From Calliopum simillimum (taxonomy: Eukaryota > Arthropoda > Insecta > Diptera > Lauxaniidae): 64,000 nucleotides of DNA. The stretch lies in NCBI GenBank assembly GCA_951812925.1, contig OX638370.1, forward strand, positions 102,934,897-102,998,896, written 5' to 3'. A program made the position numbers and the translations under genes. A model generated the notes under the pieces. The model was given only the letters and a program-made list of their open reading frames with translations. It made no database searches and was not told the DNA's origin. This document shows, in pieces, positions 31,735-43,074 of the stretch; within the stretch, counting starts at the first letter, position 1, and each line of letters opens with the position of its first letter.

Positions 31735-32610
31735 TGCCAAATATTTTTCTCGAAAACGGCTATAGCGATTTTAATGAAACTTGGAATAGTGTTAGATATT
31801 AGCATACAATGAAGAATGAGCTAGCTTTGAACTTTATAAAGGCTCACCAGGGGGCGTGGCGCTGCCCTAAATTTTAAAATTGATTTTGTCATAACCATTC
31901 AAGTTATTTGAATGAAATTTGGTGAGCGGGTATGGCTTAATAATACCTTGTGGGCGGGATTGAAAGAGTGCCACGCCCACTTTTTGACCATTGAAAATTT
32001 TGATTCAATATTACTCGAAAACGACTCCAACAATTTCAATGAAAATTTAGGAGATGTTACCTCTGCAAACAAGGATTATTATGTAATACGCCGTTATATT
32101 GGGAAAACTCGTTGAAGGGCGTGGCACCGCCCACAAAAATATAAATCAGTATAAAAAGGAAATTAATAAAGCAAACAATCTGGAATTAACTATGAGGAGC
32201 CTAATTGCTAAAGGGCATCTCTGATCTGAAAGTTGGCGAAATATCGCCGTTGCGCGTGGAACCTCCCCTACAAGCAAAATACGTAAAATTATATTTCTCG
32301 CAAATGTTAAAAGATATTTTAATGAAATTTGGTATGTAGGTACTGCTCATCAATGCCTTTTAATAACTGAAAAGTGGGCGGTATCGAAGAAGTACCACGC
32401 CCCCTTTTTAACCATCGAAAATTTTAATTCAATATCACTCGAAAACGACTCCAACAATTTTAATGATAATTTAGGAGATGCTACCACTGCAAGCAAGAAT
32501 TAGTATGTGATAAAACGTATCATGAGTATCTAAAGAATAACGAAAAGTAGGCTTTGTTCAATAATTGCCACACCTACTTTTTATCACAATAAAAATTTTG
32601 GTTAAAAACT
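31735..32610 (+). repeat. Tandem ~400-base repeat blocks, mini-me/DINE-like
   Basis: Two blocks share accattgaaaattttgattc / accatcgaaaattttaattc, aatatcactcgaaaacgact, ccaacaatttcaatga and aatttaggagatg(t/c)tacc. Reiterated ggcgtggc and gaaatttggt words resemble the body of the mini-me-like copies. Preceded by a TA microsatellite, as in that family's design. ORF 31912-32115 is repeat-derived. Confidence 0.6.
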
Positions 32611-33489
32611 CAGGCACAAAAAAAAAATGGAATGAACTTTTTAATTCGTATATGCAGCCTTATGTACTTTTTGACGCTGAATCCTTCTCCATGGCAGAAC
32701 TTTCATAACACCTGCAGGATTTTGAAATATCTTTGCTTGAATTTGAAGAAAACGCTGTGTTTACTCTTACAGCATAGCTACAAGAAAAGGTGAAATTCTT
32801 TTTTATTAATAGCATCGAATAGCCACAATCTTCCTTATCAAAATATCCTTTCGGATTTTTACAATAGGACTCTTACTTTCCGAGTTATGATCCTTTGGAG
32901 ATAAGATACTCCAGCCCCCATACAAAAGACGAAATATTTTGGGTTTGTGGCATATCACATTTATTTATTTTAGGGCATTCTATTTCACCAAAAAAAAAAA
33001 TTGAGTTTTTGATATTTTTCTATACCATTCGGTATTTTCCGAGTTTTCTCTTATTATTTTTCTCATCGGTTTATTTATCATTTTGAAACCATGAACATTA
33101 GAGGTGAAAAGGAACCAGTTTCATAACAAAAAAGTAGCTATGAATAAAGACATCGACTAAAATAATAAAATCAGATTGTTGACCGAGCAGGTCTTCAGGT
33201 ACTGTATATATTAAATAAATTGTTCTCACAATAACAAAAGCTTCCTTGTTAGCTATCGCGGATTAAATAATTAAGTTTATATTCAGTTTGGTATTAGAAG
33301 ATAATAAAACAAAACTTAATTTTATATTCCATCATGGGTGTGGTTCTTTCTAGATATTGATAGTATGTACTATGCACTTAATAAAATTAAATTGAATTGA
33401 AAATGGATTTAAATAACTATTCAAAGTTTTTTTCTTACATAAAGAATTTACATTTGTAAGAACTATATTTTTAAATTATTTTCTCTTAT
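32611..33489. other. Intergenic, no feature seen
   Basis: AT-rich with A- and T-runs. No recognisable gene. Confidence 0.35.
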
Positions 33490-33861
33490 TGACAATATTG
33501 CTATCTTACAATAGCTGTGTTTTAGACGACAGTTTTTAGTGTTTAATTAAGCTTTTTCTGAGGAGCGTATGTGCTAATTTAACACAGATAAATTTGCGTG
33601 TTTAATTTTTAAACACAAAGTAAACTGTTGATGTTGCCATACTGTACTAAATATCAGCTGTATTTAATAGGATTTTAACATACATAGTTGCTCCACAATT
33701 TTAACGATTGCCTTGGCAAGCGGAGGGAAGTGGTGTGGAAACGAAAAGCAGAATTAAGTAAAACAATAAGAGAAAAAGGAGATAGCACACAAAATCGTTT
33801 TAGAAGGACAGTGATTACTCAGTGTTAACACGATGCCGTCTAAAACACAGCTACTATTGTC
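33490..33861. mobile_element. Small TIR element (~370 bp)
   Basis: The left end has gacaata, a 16-base interruption, then gctgtgttttagacgac. The right end, on the other strand, reads gacaatagtagctgtgtttt then agacggc. No ORF. Insertion site duplication not resolved. Confidence 0.5.
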
Positions 33862-34029
33862 AAATGATTTAACATTTACTTTTTCTTTTCTTCTTTAGGT
33901 GTATTTTTTGTTGTCTACAAAGCGTTTTCGTATACAGAAATTGTTTAATGAGGGAGGAAAGCAATTAGGCGGGCCAACTAACAGATAACAATTTTTTGCT
34001 AAAAAAATATTTTTAGTTAAAACGGATGA

Positions 34030-34225
34030 CATGTATCTGTTTCAGGAGAGCTTAAAAACTGCTTAGCTGTTTCAAAATTAATTAATTCAATTCCAAAGTT
34101 TTGTTGAATGCAATTTGGAAAAAAAAATAAGATAAGTTGTATTGTCGTTTCTATACCTCTGGAAATAAAAATCATAGGCATATCTCAAAAAGAAGCGTAT
34201 TAAAATTTTATGTTTATGACTAAAA
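34030..34225 (+). repeat. Interspersed repeat family F2, fragment
   Basis: Shares tttcaggagagcttaaaaac, aagttttgttgaa and cctctggaa(a)taaaaatcat with the copies at 6045 and 56050. Confidence 0.5.
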
Positions 34226-35279
34226 TTGTGGAATATTGTCTTATTTTGAGCAAGGTAATTAGAGAATTGCCTTTTTTTACAATTTTCCGTTATTTGCGTT
34301 AAAGCCGGTACAGACTATCGATCAAGTTCGTCAGTTTTGCTCAAATTTCTCTTGTTTGCGTGTGTGGCCGCTATTTTTCGACAGTCATCAGTCAACCACA
34401 AAATGGTTTGTTGTTGAGTGACAGTCAGCTGCCATATTTGACAAACGTACATGCTCGCTAGTGTGTACCCCCTATTAGTGCGATAAAAATATAATGTTTG
34501 CAATTTCACACGTTTGCATCAACGCCTGCATACCTCTATTGAATCACTGTATCGACGCAGAAAGATCGTATTAAAAACTATCATAATACGATAATACGGT
34601 GTGTTGTTTTATTTTGTATGTATATTTGTATATTACATGTGAACATTGAAACTGCATAAAATAAACAAATAAATAATCATACATACAAACAATCATTAAA
34701 TAAAGCTTTAAATTCTGATTGAAAATTTGCTGCGATAAGCGTTACTAGTCGATATGTACAACAAATGTTTGATTCACATGAATTTCACAACTTTATAAAA
34801 CACAAAAATTATTAATTTACCACAACAGAATCCACAATAATTGGCAATTTTATTTATTTTATTGCGACAAGAACAACACTTAAAGACAACACAGTTTATA
34901 AAAAAACACTTTATTTTCAGAAATATCAACCTTTATCTTAGAACCCACAATTATAACTGAAGATTGTCGTTTTCACCGGAAACTTGTTGCACCGAGCGGC
35001 CAGAGCCGGCGAGCCCAATTGCTTAGGGCCACCACCGCTTAAGGGCCTGCACTAATGGAAAGTTTTAGTTTTAAGGCCTAATAGTGCGTTTCCACCATTT
35101 ATCTTATATATAAATAGGCGAACGAAATCGGTTCTTTCCCTGATTCTATACATAAATCTCAACCGATTTGCTTGATTTTTTTGGAAAGGTTGTGAGGAGG
35201 AGCATTGCACAGGATTACATATTTTTAAAAAGTGGGCTAAATCGATTTTTATGGAGCGATAAAATGACAATTATGTTTA
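34226..35279. other. Intergenic, no feature seen
   Basis: No recognisable gene. A GC-richer patch at 34980-35045 (gagcggccagagccggcgag) has no identified role. Confidence 0.3.
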
Positions 35280-35530
35280 TTAGTGGGTGGAGGCACGTCT
35301 TTAATTTTATGATAAGCTATCAGTGCTAAACTGTTGCTCCGATTTTTATGGAATTCGGTACTGAGATAGGCTTAACACTAAGGAAGGCTAATCAAAAGTT
35401 GATAATTTTTAGAGGGGGTGCCACGCCTGTAAATAAAATAATGGTTTCACGGCGTAACTGCTGCATTAATTTTTATGCCACTTGGAATAACGGTAGGCTT
35501 AACGCTAAGGATAGAAATTAAAAAAAAAAT
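35280..35530 (+). repeat. Two ~120-base direct repeat units
   Basis: Both units contain ctg(c/t)t(c/g)c ... atttttatg, then ggcttaac(a/g)ctaagga. They resemble the ggcgtgg/gaatttggt blocks of the other reiterated elements in the window. Confidence 0.45.
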
Positions 35531-37067
35531 ATTAAAAGTATTTGTTCATTAGTAAACAGTTCCAAGCTTCTATAAAGAAAATGTGCAGTTATTGTTAGTA
35601 ATTACAGTGGTTGAATTTTGGTCGTACCGCGAACTCTAGTCATATATGAAACGCTAAATGAACAGCTGTAAATCACCTCATAAATCTCCGGTGGAAATGC
35701 ACTATAAGGTTTGCTCCAATCGAAAACATTGTCTATGCAAATTCTGACGTTTCAAATGAAACTCTTCAAGCTTATGAGGTGAATTCGATGCGCCAAAATT
35801 TTTACTCTGCGCGCCACTGTCTGCACTTAAGGCTGCCAGATCAATGTTAAAAAAATCTGGGGATACATTTTAGGTTCAATTCTTCTTCAAATAAGTAGAT
35901 CTAGAAACAGTTAAGCTGGAATTAGTCAACACGTAGCGTTCCGTAACGTGGCGGCTGTCAAAATCTATCAAACGACAGAAGCGTGAAAGCGATTAGTGAA
36001 ATCGTGACGTAGCGATACGCAACGTTGAGAACTGTTGAAATTAAACTTTCCAACGTTACGCTACGTTGACAATGCATTTGTCAGATGTTATAATTTGAAT
36101 TTTTTGAACAATTTGATTAAAATAAGAATGACAATTGATGTTTGTTTACAAAAATTTAAATTTTTCAAATAATTTTTAAGTTGTAAGGTGACATTTCGAA
36201 CGTTGCCTACCGTTCTCACTAATCGGTGCTACGTCAACGAACAACCGCAACGTCACGTTATACCCTATTCTCACTTGCCTGGCTAACCAGCCTAAAATCA
36301 GAAAATCTTGATAATCACAGAACCATGTTCACACCTTTTACCTGGATGAGTCATCTATCATTTCAATGCTACTTTTTTGGCGTTTACCAAATCACGACAA
36401 ATATATTTTTATATATGTATTTCGCTATTTAAATTTTTTTTTAAAACAATTGAGACAAACACATTTTCGATATTAGCTTTATTTGATTTTTATTAAAAAT
36501 GTTTTATTTGAATTTATTTGTTGATGAAAAATCGACTGTTTTTAATATCGATGTTTAGAGTTCGATTTTTTTGCAAAATCGATTTTTAGCGTCGATGTTT
36601 TTATTCGATGTTTTCACAAATTTTGTTTAACTAATGCGCATTCAAAATTCTTTTAATAGTAATGAAAAATTTTTCACTATTAAAAATTTAAAAAATTGGC
36701 GCCTCAAATCACTTTTTTGCAAATAAGTATCTCGCTAACGGTTATTTTAGGAGAAAAATATTGGCAGACTATATTGGAGCTTATAAAATCTCTATCAAAA
36801 TTGTTTTCGTACGAGTTATAGCTTAGGAGATATCTAAATTAGAAAACTAGCAAAGTTGGTAGCGTACTGCAACTGTTGAGTGGCAACCGACACTTGGACC
36901 GAGGTACACTCGGACCAAGGTAAACACATCTCCCCTATACATGCGGCTTATGAGTTTTCATATAAATTTTTTGAATTGGCATAACTCATGAATGGTGAGC
37001 TGCACTTAGTTATTCCATAAAATAGAAAAAAACGTAGGAAAACTATTTTTATGGAACAATACTTTAT
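35531..37067. other. Unassigned; includes ATCGAT-rich segment
   Basis: Near 36525-36615, atcgatgttt/atcgattttt words recur. Similar words occur at 40815-40930 in inverted relation. At 35925-36250 acgtagcgttccgtaacg and related words suggest another decayed element. No gene seen. Confidence 0.35.
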
Positions 37068-37338
37068 ATATCGTCCCTATGCAAGTGAAAAGTACTAAGT
37101 CAGTTTTCCAGAGTATTGAGTTATTTTGTATTTCTGGTCTAAAATGTTATAGTCTTTAGTTTGATAAATCCCATTTAGCCATATCTTTGTTAAAAAGTGG
37201 TTAGTTTCAACATAAAAGTAAAAGCAAAACACCGATTTCCATACAAAAAAAAAAACAAAATTTAATTTTTTTAACATCAAATATCTCAAAATTTGAAAAA
37301 CTGACTCAGTACTTTTCACTTGTATAGGGACGATATAT
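37068..37338. mobile_element. ~270-bp MITE
   Basis: Ends: atcgtccctatgcaagtgaa ... and, inverted, cttttcacttgtatagggac. Arms of about 40 bases extend through gtactaagtcagtttt / aaaactgactcagtac. The ORF on the minus strand across it is repeat-derived. Confidence 0.8.
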
Positions 37339-37771
37339 ATGTTTCCATTAAAAATCATAGGGGAATGTGGGGTAAAGTGGGAATTTTTTTTTCGAAGATC
37401 CATAAAATGAGCAAAACTTCTCATTTTTCCATGTTTCAACTTCCTGTAGTAAAGAAAATTAAATAAGCTATATTTTTACCGAAGGAACGAACCGAAAATA
37501 TGGATTTTCTGTTGAGTACGACGCTTTGACCGAGGATGCCCAAAGTGGCAAAAATTAAAAATCGTGGGGTGAAGTGGGAAACTTTCAAAAAGTCATTAAA
37601 ACTAACCCAAATGTTGAAACAAAGTGTTAATATCTTTATTGTAAGTCAAAAAAGGTTCAGAGAACACACCCATAAGAGTAAATAAGGAAAAAAAAAATAA
37701 TAATTTTGTTGGAAAAAATAGATGAAAAATGTGTTTGAAAAAATGTGTTTAAAAAAAGGTGAAATTGTAGC

Positions 37772-38146
37772 TTATTCGTCGTTCTCTGATGAAATATCCA
37801 AGTCCGAGTCACAATTTTTGCAATAAAAGAAGCTTGTAGTGAGGTTAACGCATTTCAAGTGAAATGGATGTTGACAATCCTTTTTGTTGCATTTGATGGT
37901 ATTGTGACTGGTCATGATTTCGGGCATGAGTTCCATGCAAATGGTGCAAAAATCACGATCTTCATCAGAGCTAGCACTTCTTTGTTTCTTTGACGCTTTC
38001 TTTGCTGGTGGTGCTTTTTTTGCTCCCGGGACTCTATTTTTTTGTGATTCGCTTTCTTCTTTCTTCCGTTTATTTCCTAAATGTTTCTCAACTGCTTTTT
38101 GCAACTCGTTTAGCTTTTCCGGAATTGTTAAAACGGCGCTTTTCAT
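37772..38146 (-). CDS. Transposon-borne PHD-finger protein fragment
   Basis: A 124-codon frame. Residues 1-~60 are basic and Lys-rich (NKRKKEESESQKNR, KKAPPAKKASKKQR). Residues ~66-115 form a zinc-binding C4HC3 array: CTIC, then IKC, KKDC, HPFH, LKC and finally YCKNC, spaced as in a PHD finger. The end is acidic (DLDISSENDE). PHD fingers of this kind terminate DDE transposases of some pogo/jerky-type elements in insects (recalled, not checked), so this is probably the 3' exon of a dead transposase. No DDE domain is visible around it. Confidence 0.6.
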   Translation of the reverse strand: MKSAVLTIPEKLNELQKAVEKHLGNKRKKEESESQKNRVPGAKKAPPAKKASKKQRSASSDEDRDFCTICMELMPEIMTSHNTIKCNKKDCQHPFHLKCVNLTTSFFYCKNCDSDLDISSENDE

Positions 38147-38353
38147 GCTGTCCCACCTCTACTAGATTTCTGTTTTGCTTGGCAATCGTAAAATAACATT
38201 TTGCACTTTACCCCGACACCACATTTTGGAAAAAAATGTGAACGTCAGTCTTTCACTCAATGAATTACACGGAATCCTTTTGCGTAATCAAAATTAAGAC
38301 TACAAAGAATATTTTAGTGTATTTACAATCGGTTTATGTCCAAAAACAGTACA

Positions 38354-38985
38354 TATCGATACCTTAAAGCGTTATAGTCCTATCTCCATTTTTCCAATAG
38401 TTGGGAAATGCAAAAATGCTATTTTGATATAATGATACATGCAATATTTTTACCTATTTTATATTTTAACATAATTTAATGTTTTTGTCCAATTTATTAA
38501 TTTCTAACGAAATCCCAGCCAATTTATAGTACGTCCCTTTTGCCCTTATATAGAATTCCACTACTATACTAAAATGTCGTAAAAAGTCATAAAACGCGGA
38601 GAAAATACGAAAAAAACTAATTTTTATTTTTTTTTTTTAATTTTTGCTTCTGACAAACAAGAGTGGAGCATTGGGTGTAACCAAATTTGCTCACTAAAAT
38701 GTCGCAAAAAGTCATGAAACGCGAAGAAAACCCGAAAAAACGAAGAACTTTTTTAAAAATGTGACTTATTTGAATATTCAGTGGAAATAGGACAGTAGCG
38801 CTCTTGAAAAAATTACAGTTTGGAGATAGGATTTTTGTTAATTATCGAATATTTTGGTATTTTAGTGGTATTTTGACATCACACAGTTTTACATACGATA
38901 AAGCAGCCCACAATAATGCCATAACTGCAAAAATCTCACAATCGCAAAATTGGAGATAGGACTATAGCGCTCTAAGGTATCGATA
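38354..38985. mobile_element. ~630-bp TIR element nested in the PHD transposon
   Basis: Inverted ends of about 35 bases: tatcgataccttaaagcgtt then atagtcctatctcca (left), and the inverse with ttagagcgct (right). TA flanks are likely at both ends. No ORF of note. Confidence 0.75.
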
Positions 38986-39190
38986 CATCGATGTTTAAAA
39001 ATTTAAAAATGAAATTTCAAAATCACTTAAAAACTTTGCATGATTCCAGAGAGCACAAAAATGCGTCTGCACGCGTCGCGATACCATAAAGATTTGCTTA
39101 CGGTCATTACAAGTACATGTCAGAAGCGCATGACAGCTATACTTTGCTAGTTTGCCCGGAAAGGGGCATTTCCCACTTTACCCCACTTAC

Positions 39191-39406
39191 TTGGGAACGT
39201 TATTATTTTTTGCAAAAAAAAAAATAACGTTCCCAACGGCACTTAAACGCTTATAACTCCAAAGCCATAAGAGATAGACAAAAACTTTGTTCCTATGAAA
39301 TATTGGCCTTAGGGAGCCTTATTACATGCACTTAAGATATCATGATGTTTGATTATTTTTCAAAGAGATATGGGCAAAAATGTGCGTTCGAACGTAACGT
39401 TCCCAA
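39191..39406. mobile_element. ~216-bp element with ttgggaacgtta termini
   Basis: Starts ttgggaacgtta and ends taacgttcccaa, a perfect 12-base inverted pair. An internal extra copy (39225-39236) forms a hairpin with the left end. It sits exactly where the PHD element's right end is broken. Confidence 0.6.
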
Positions 39407-41399
39407 CGGTGGCCGTGCCCACATAATGTATGAATGTAGTGTTTTAGATGCTTTGTATACAGGAGATTATTTTTATATTTTTCCAAGCGCAACTGGAAAC
39501 TTATATGATTCCATTCTCTTAGCGATTCGGGCCAGATGGATCTTTGTCGATAGAAAATAGATATAGATTTTCAAATGATCAGAAATATTAAGCTTTACAT
39601 TCTCAGGTCCTCACAGGGTCATCCAAAACTAATTTTCAGTAGATTTTATCTCCAATGCCATTAAATGAACGATATGAAGAGTCTTAGTAGCAAGTGTTAC
39701 AGTATTCCAAGCCCTTAGAAATGTCAAACACTTTTTGATTCACCGTCTCCCGTTGGCAAAAATTATGGAATTTTCTTTCCCAATTTTTTTTTTTGCATAT
39801 TTTTACATAACATATTGACAAAAATGATTTATTCGAAGTAAATTAAAGAAAGTAATTACAGAAACCATGCATGGCGAATTTTCAACCAATTATGTTCTTT
39901 TGTGAAACAAAAACTACGTAAATATATCTAATTTTGTTGAACATGCCCAAATTTGGATCGGACACGACTCGTTTTGTTTTTAAGTGAATTTAGTTAAAAC
40001 CAACACTTTGGATTTATGCGGTTTCAACTTTTTTTCTTTAAGTCCCTAATGAAGCCTTCAAAAACCTACAAATTCTACTGAAATGAGTTCTTAAAAATGA
40101 AAAATATTGTTACCGAGTTGGTTTTCGAGGTAATATGATGTTGGAAAACAGAAAAATTTAAAATGGCGCCGGAAAATTGTGCATACCTCCCACGCCAGAA
40201 AAAAAAAAATCCGCTTATTTTTTACTTTTATGGACCAATGGGACATATCTGTCCAATATTTTTAAAAACAAATTTGAATAGAAATGTTATATCGGTAAGC
40301 ACGAATCTGCAAAAAAAAACTATAAACTTTTCAGGGGTTCAGGAGCGGTCCGGAAAGGGCCAAACATTTTTCTAGCCCAAAAACTTACTGAGTCTTTTTT
40401 CGATTTCCCAAAAACTATAACAAAACGGCTAAGACTTTCTTGTTTCTTGACAGATCGGATTTCAAAGACAAAATTAATGCTTTTAGCCATAAAATTCTCA
40501 ACTTGAAAATTTGTTTTTAATAATTTTAAGCAAATGCATTGAAAAAAATTCTAAAATTTTTAATAAGTTTCAAAAAAATATTTATTAAATATATTATTAA
40601 AATAATGAAAAATTTTTTTAGGTATATAAGAATATTCAAAAAGTTATGGGCGTTATAATTTGAAATTGAAGTGGAATATTCAAATTAATACAGAAACATG
40701 CTTTGCTTCAAGACCGCATCAATTTTTCCATTTACAAAAGTATTTATTTAATTTTATGTTTTAAAAAAAATTTGAGACATATTTATTCGTTTCGTCAGAG
40801 TTTTCAACGAACTAAAAAAGTAATCGATGTTGCCAAACATCGATCTTTTTTTGGCGATGTTGTTTTAACATCGATGGTTAATTCAGAAAACATCGATGTT
40901 CAAAAAATCGATGTTTTCCGGTCGATGTCGCAGCTCTACTTTAAAGCATTGTTTTTACCTACTAAGATACCCCCTAGCGGGAGATAGCAGAAGTAATACG
41001 CATGTTTACGTTGCATTAACCGAGTTAATTTTAAGATAATGATTAAAATGTTTTAAAACTTAATTTCCACTAAATATATAAACATTTGCTTGTTTGGTTT
41101 TCGCTTTGCTAAACAAATTGATTTCAATTGTTGTTTACGTAATTAAAATTTGATTTGAAATTTAAATTCTCCACCACACATCCACCCACACACCCACATG
41201 GGCATATGCTCAAATACCATCAAGAAAGAGAGCAAACAAATCTACATTGCACGATAATGGCTTGCCTTGGCTGTCTCTTGCCTTTTGGCGAAGGGATGCC
41301 ATCAGTTGCTTGAAAACTTTGAAACTGTTCGCGTGTGGTGTCTTGTTTAACGGTAGTACGCGTACATACGCTTTAACACACACTCATACATATACAGGA
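39407..41399. other. Intergenic; ATCGAT-rich segment at 40815-40930
   Basis: The short segment has repeated catcgatgtt/aacatcgatg words and ends gatgtcgcagctcta, a hAT-like terminus in inverse. No partner with a target duplication was found. Otherwise no feature seen until the probable leader of the large gene. Confidence 0.35.
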
Positions 41400-42464
41400 A
41401 AAAAGCTAAACCGTCGCTAGTTGGCATAAAACTGCATTTTTTTTTTTGGCTTGATTCTACAATTTGCGTTAAACGCTTCTTAAATTATTTAATTTAAATT
41501 TAATTTTATTTGCAATCGAAAAAATTTAAGTGATTTAATTCATAGCTAAGTGAATACATAATTAGTAAACGAAAAAAGAAAAAAAAAAAAAAAAAAACGG
41601 AAAATCCTATCTACACGCAAAAGAAAAGCCACAAACGTCTGGAAATTCAAGTTCTTCATAACGAAAGCTAACGGTGCAGGAAATCCTCAAAAAAGGTGCT
41701 GCAATAAAAGAGAATTAAAAAAAGTGCCGAATTTGCATTTACGTGTAATTTGAAAAAATGCGAATCTAAAAAGAAAAATCCACTAAATATACCTAAATCC
41801 TTTTATTTATTGTGTACTCGTTGTCGTATTAAAGAGGATGCTGAAAAAATTGCAAATGTGTTTGTTACGTGAACGTGTGTGTGTGCCTGTGTAAAAATTT
41901 AATAAAGCACATCAAGCGAATTCCGACGAATCCCAGCATCAGCAAAGCAAAAATCTCAAAATTTTTACTACCGACTTCAGTGCCCTACCACCCCTGCAGC
42001 GCGCTCCACAAATAATACGCAACATAGGGCAACTGACTTTTCAAAATATCTCACTCAGGTCGGCGGCACTACGAAGTTCTCTTGCATTTTACTCTCCGCT
42101 CCAACATCAATTAAGGGAGGAATTCAACTGCACGCGCCATCTTCTTCCGTTATCGGCAACAAAAAAGAAACAAAAATTAAACAAAAAAAAAAAAAAAAAC
42201 ACCCCACTACAACCACCGACTCTTTTTCCCCACTGCACTACAACCAGCGAACAGCAACAACAACAACACAAACGGCATTACCGTCATCATCAACATCAAG
42301 AAAATAAACAAACAAACGAAGACGTAGAAGAAGCAAAGGATATACAACAGCAATAACAACAACACCGCCGTAGTCGTCAAACTTCACGGAAGCGCAACTC
42401 AACTATGGAATAGTTAAAGGAACAATAAAAAAAGGATATGAAGGCTGAAGCACTCGCAAATAAG
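41400..42464 (+). other. Probable 5' leader exon of the large 1317-aa gene, with uORF
   Basis: CAA/ACA-rich, A-rich sequence typical of long fly 5' leaders (about 41570-42440) ends in a good donor (aaataag|gtaatg, 42464). The ATG at 42438 gives nine codons (MKAEALANK) before the donor. Joined to the likely next exon (acceptor catttcag at 47100), it would reach a stop after 11 more codons, so it is predicted to be an upstream ORF and not the main start. The transcription start is not located. Confidence 0.45.
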
Positions 42465-43074
42465 GTAATGCCGCATTCCATCACACGCACGTACACAGCA
42501 CACATACACCGATACAAAAATAAAGGATGCATGCGTGTTGTTGTAGTTTATTTTTACTACTGCAATATCAGATTTATATTTTATTTCTCATTTTCTTCCT
42601 TCGAAAAAAAAAAAAATCAATTTTCAATTTAGTCCTTTTTCTATTAGCCAAGTTTAGGTACACGGTTACACAATCATGGTAAATGTACATAGCTGTCATT
42701 TGGTGGAGCAAAGGTTCGATAGTTTTGCGAATTTCATATGAAAAGATAAAATTTGCATTTAAATTTCATTGACATTCGATGGTTTAACGCTTCCAATTGT
42801 AAAACTCAAGGGAATTCAAGCAATGTCATGGATTTTTATTGAGATTTGAAAAAGTAAACATAAATGATGCTCATTGAAAACTTTATGCAACCTTCCAAGC
42901 TCGAAGAATAGATAAAAAACATTTTCTTTAAGTACCTACTACTAATAGGTCCTCAGTTAAAATACGAAATCGCTATCATCCACAAAAAAAAAGTTTTGAT
43001 TGATATCGATCATCCGTATTGAATATCTTCTTGATCTTAGTTTTGATATTGATTCTTGGTCTTGGAGAAACTTT

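Larger units (their letters stand above)
37360..39190 (-). mobile_element. TIR DNA transposon remnant, family 1-like, with PHD-finger ORF
   Basis: Left terminus gggg then aatgtggggtaaagtgggaa follows a TA dinucleotide (37358-37359). The right terminus is tttcccactttaccccac (39169-39186), inverted. The word gtgggg(t)(a/g)aagtgggaa also recurs at 37564, and a related cactttaccccgacacc lies at 38207. The gggGAA...gtgggg design parallels the element at 3119-3999. The right outermost bases are lost where another small repeat begins (39191). It carries a minus-strand ORF and a nested MITE (38354-38985). Confidence 0.7.
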
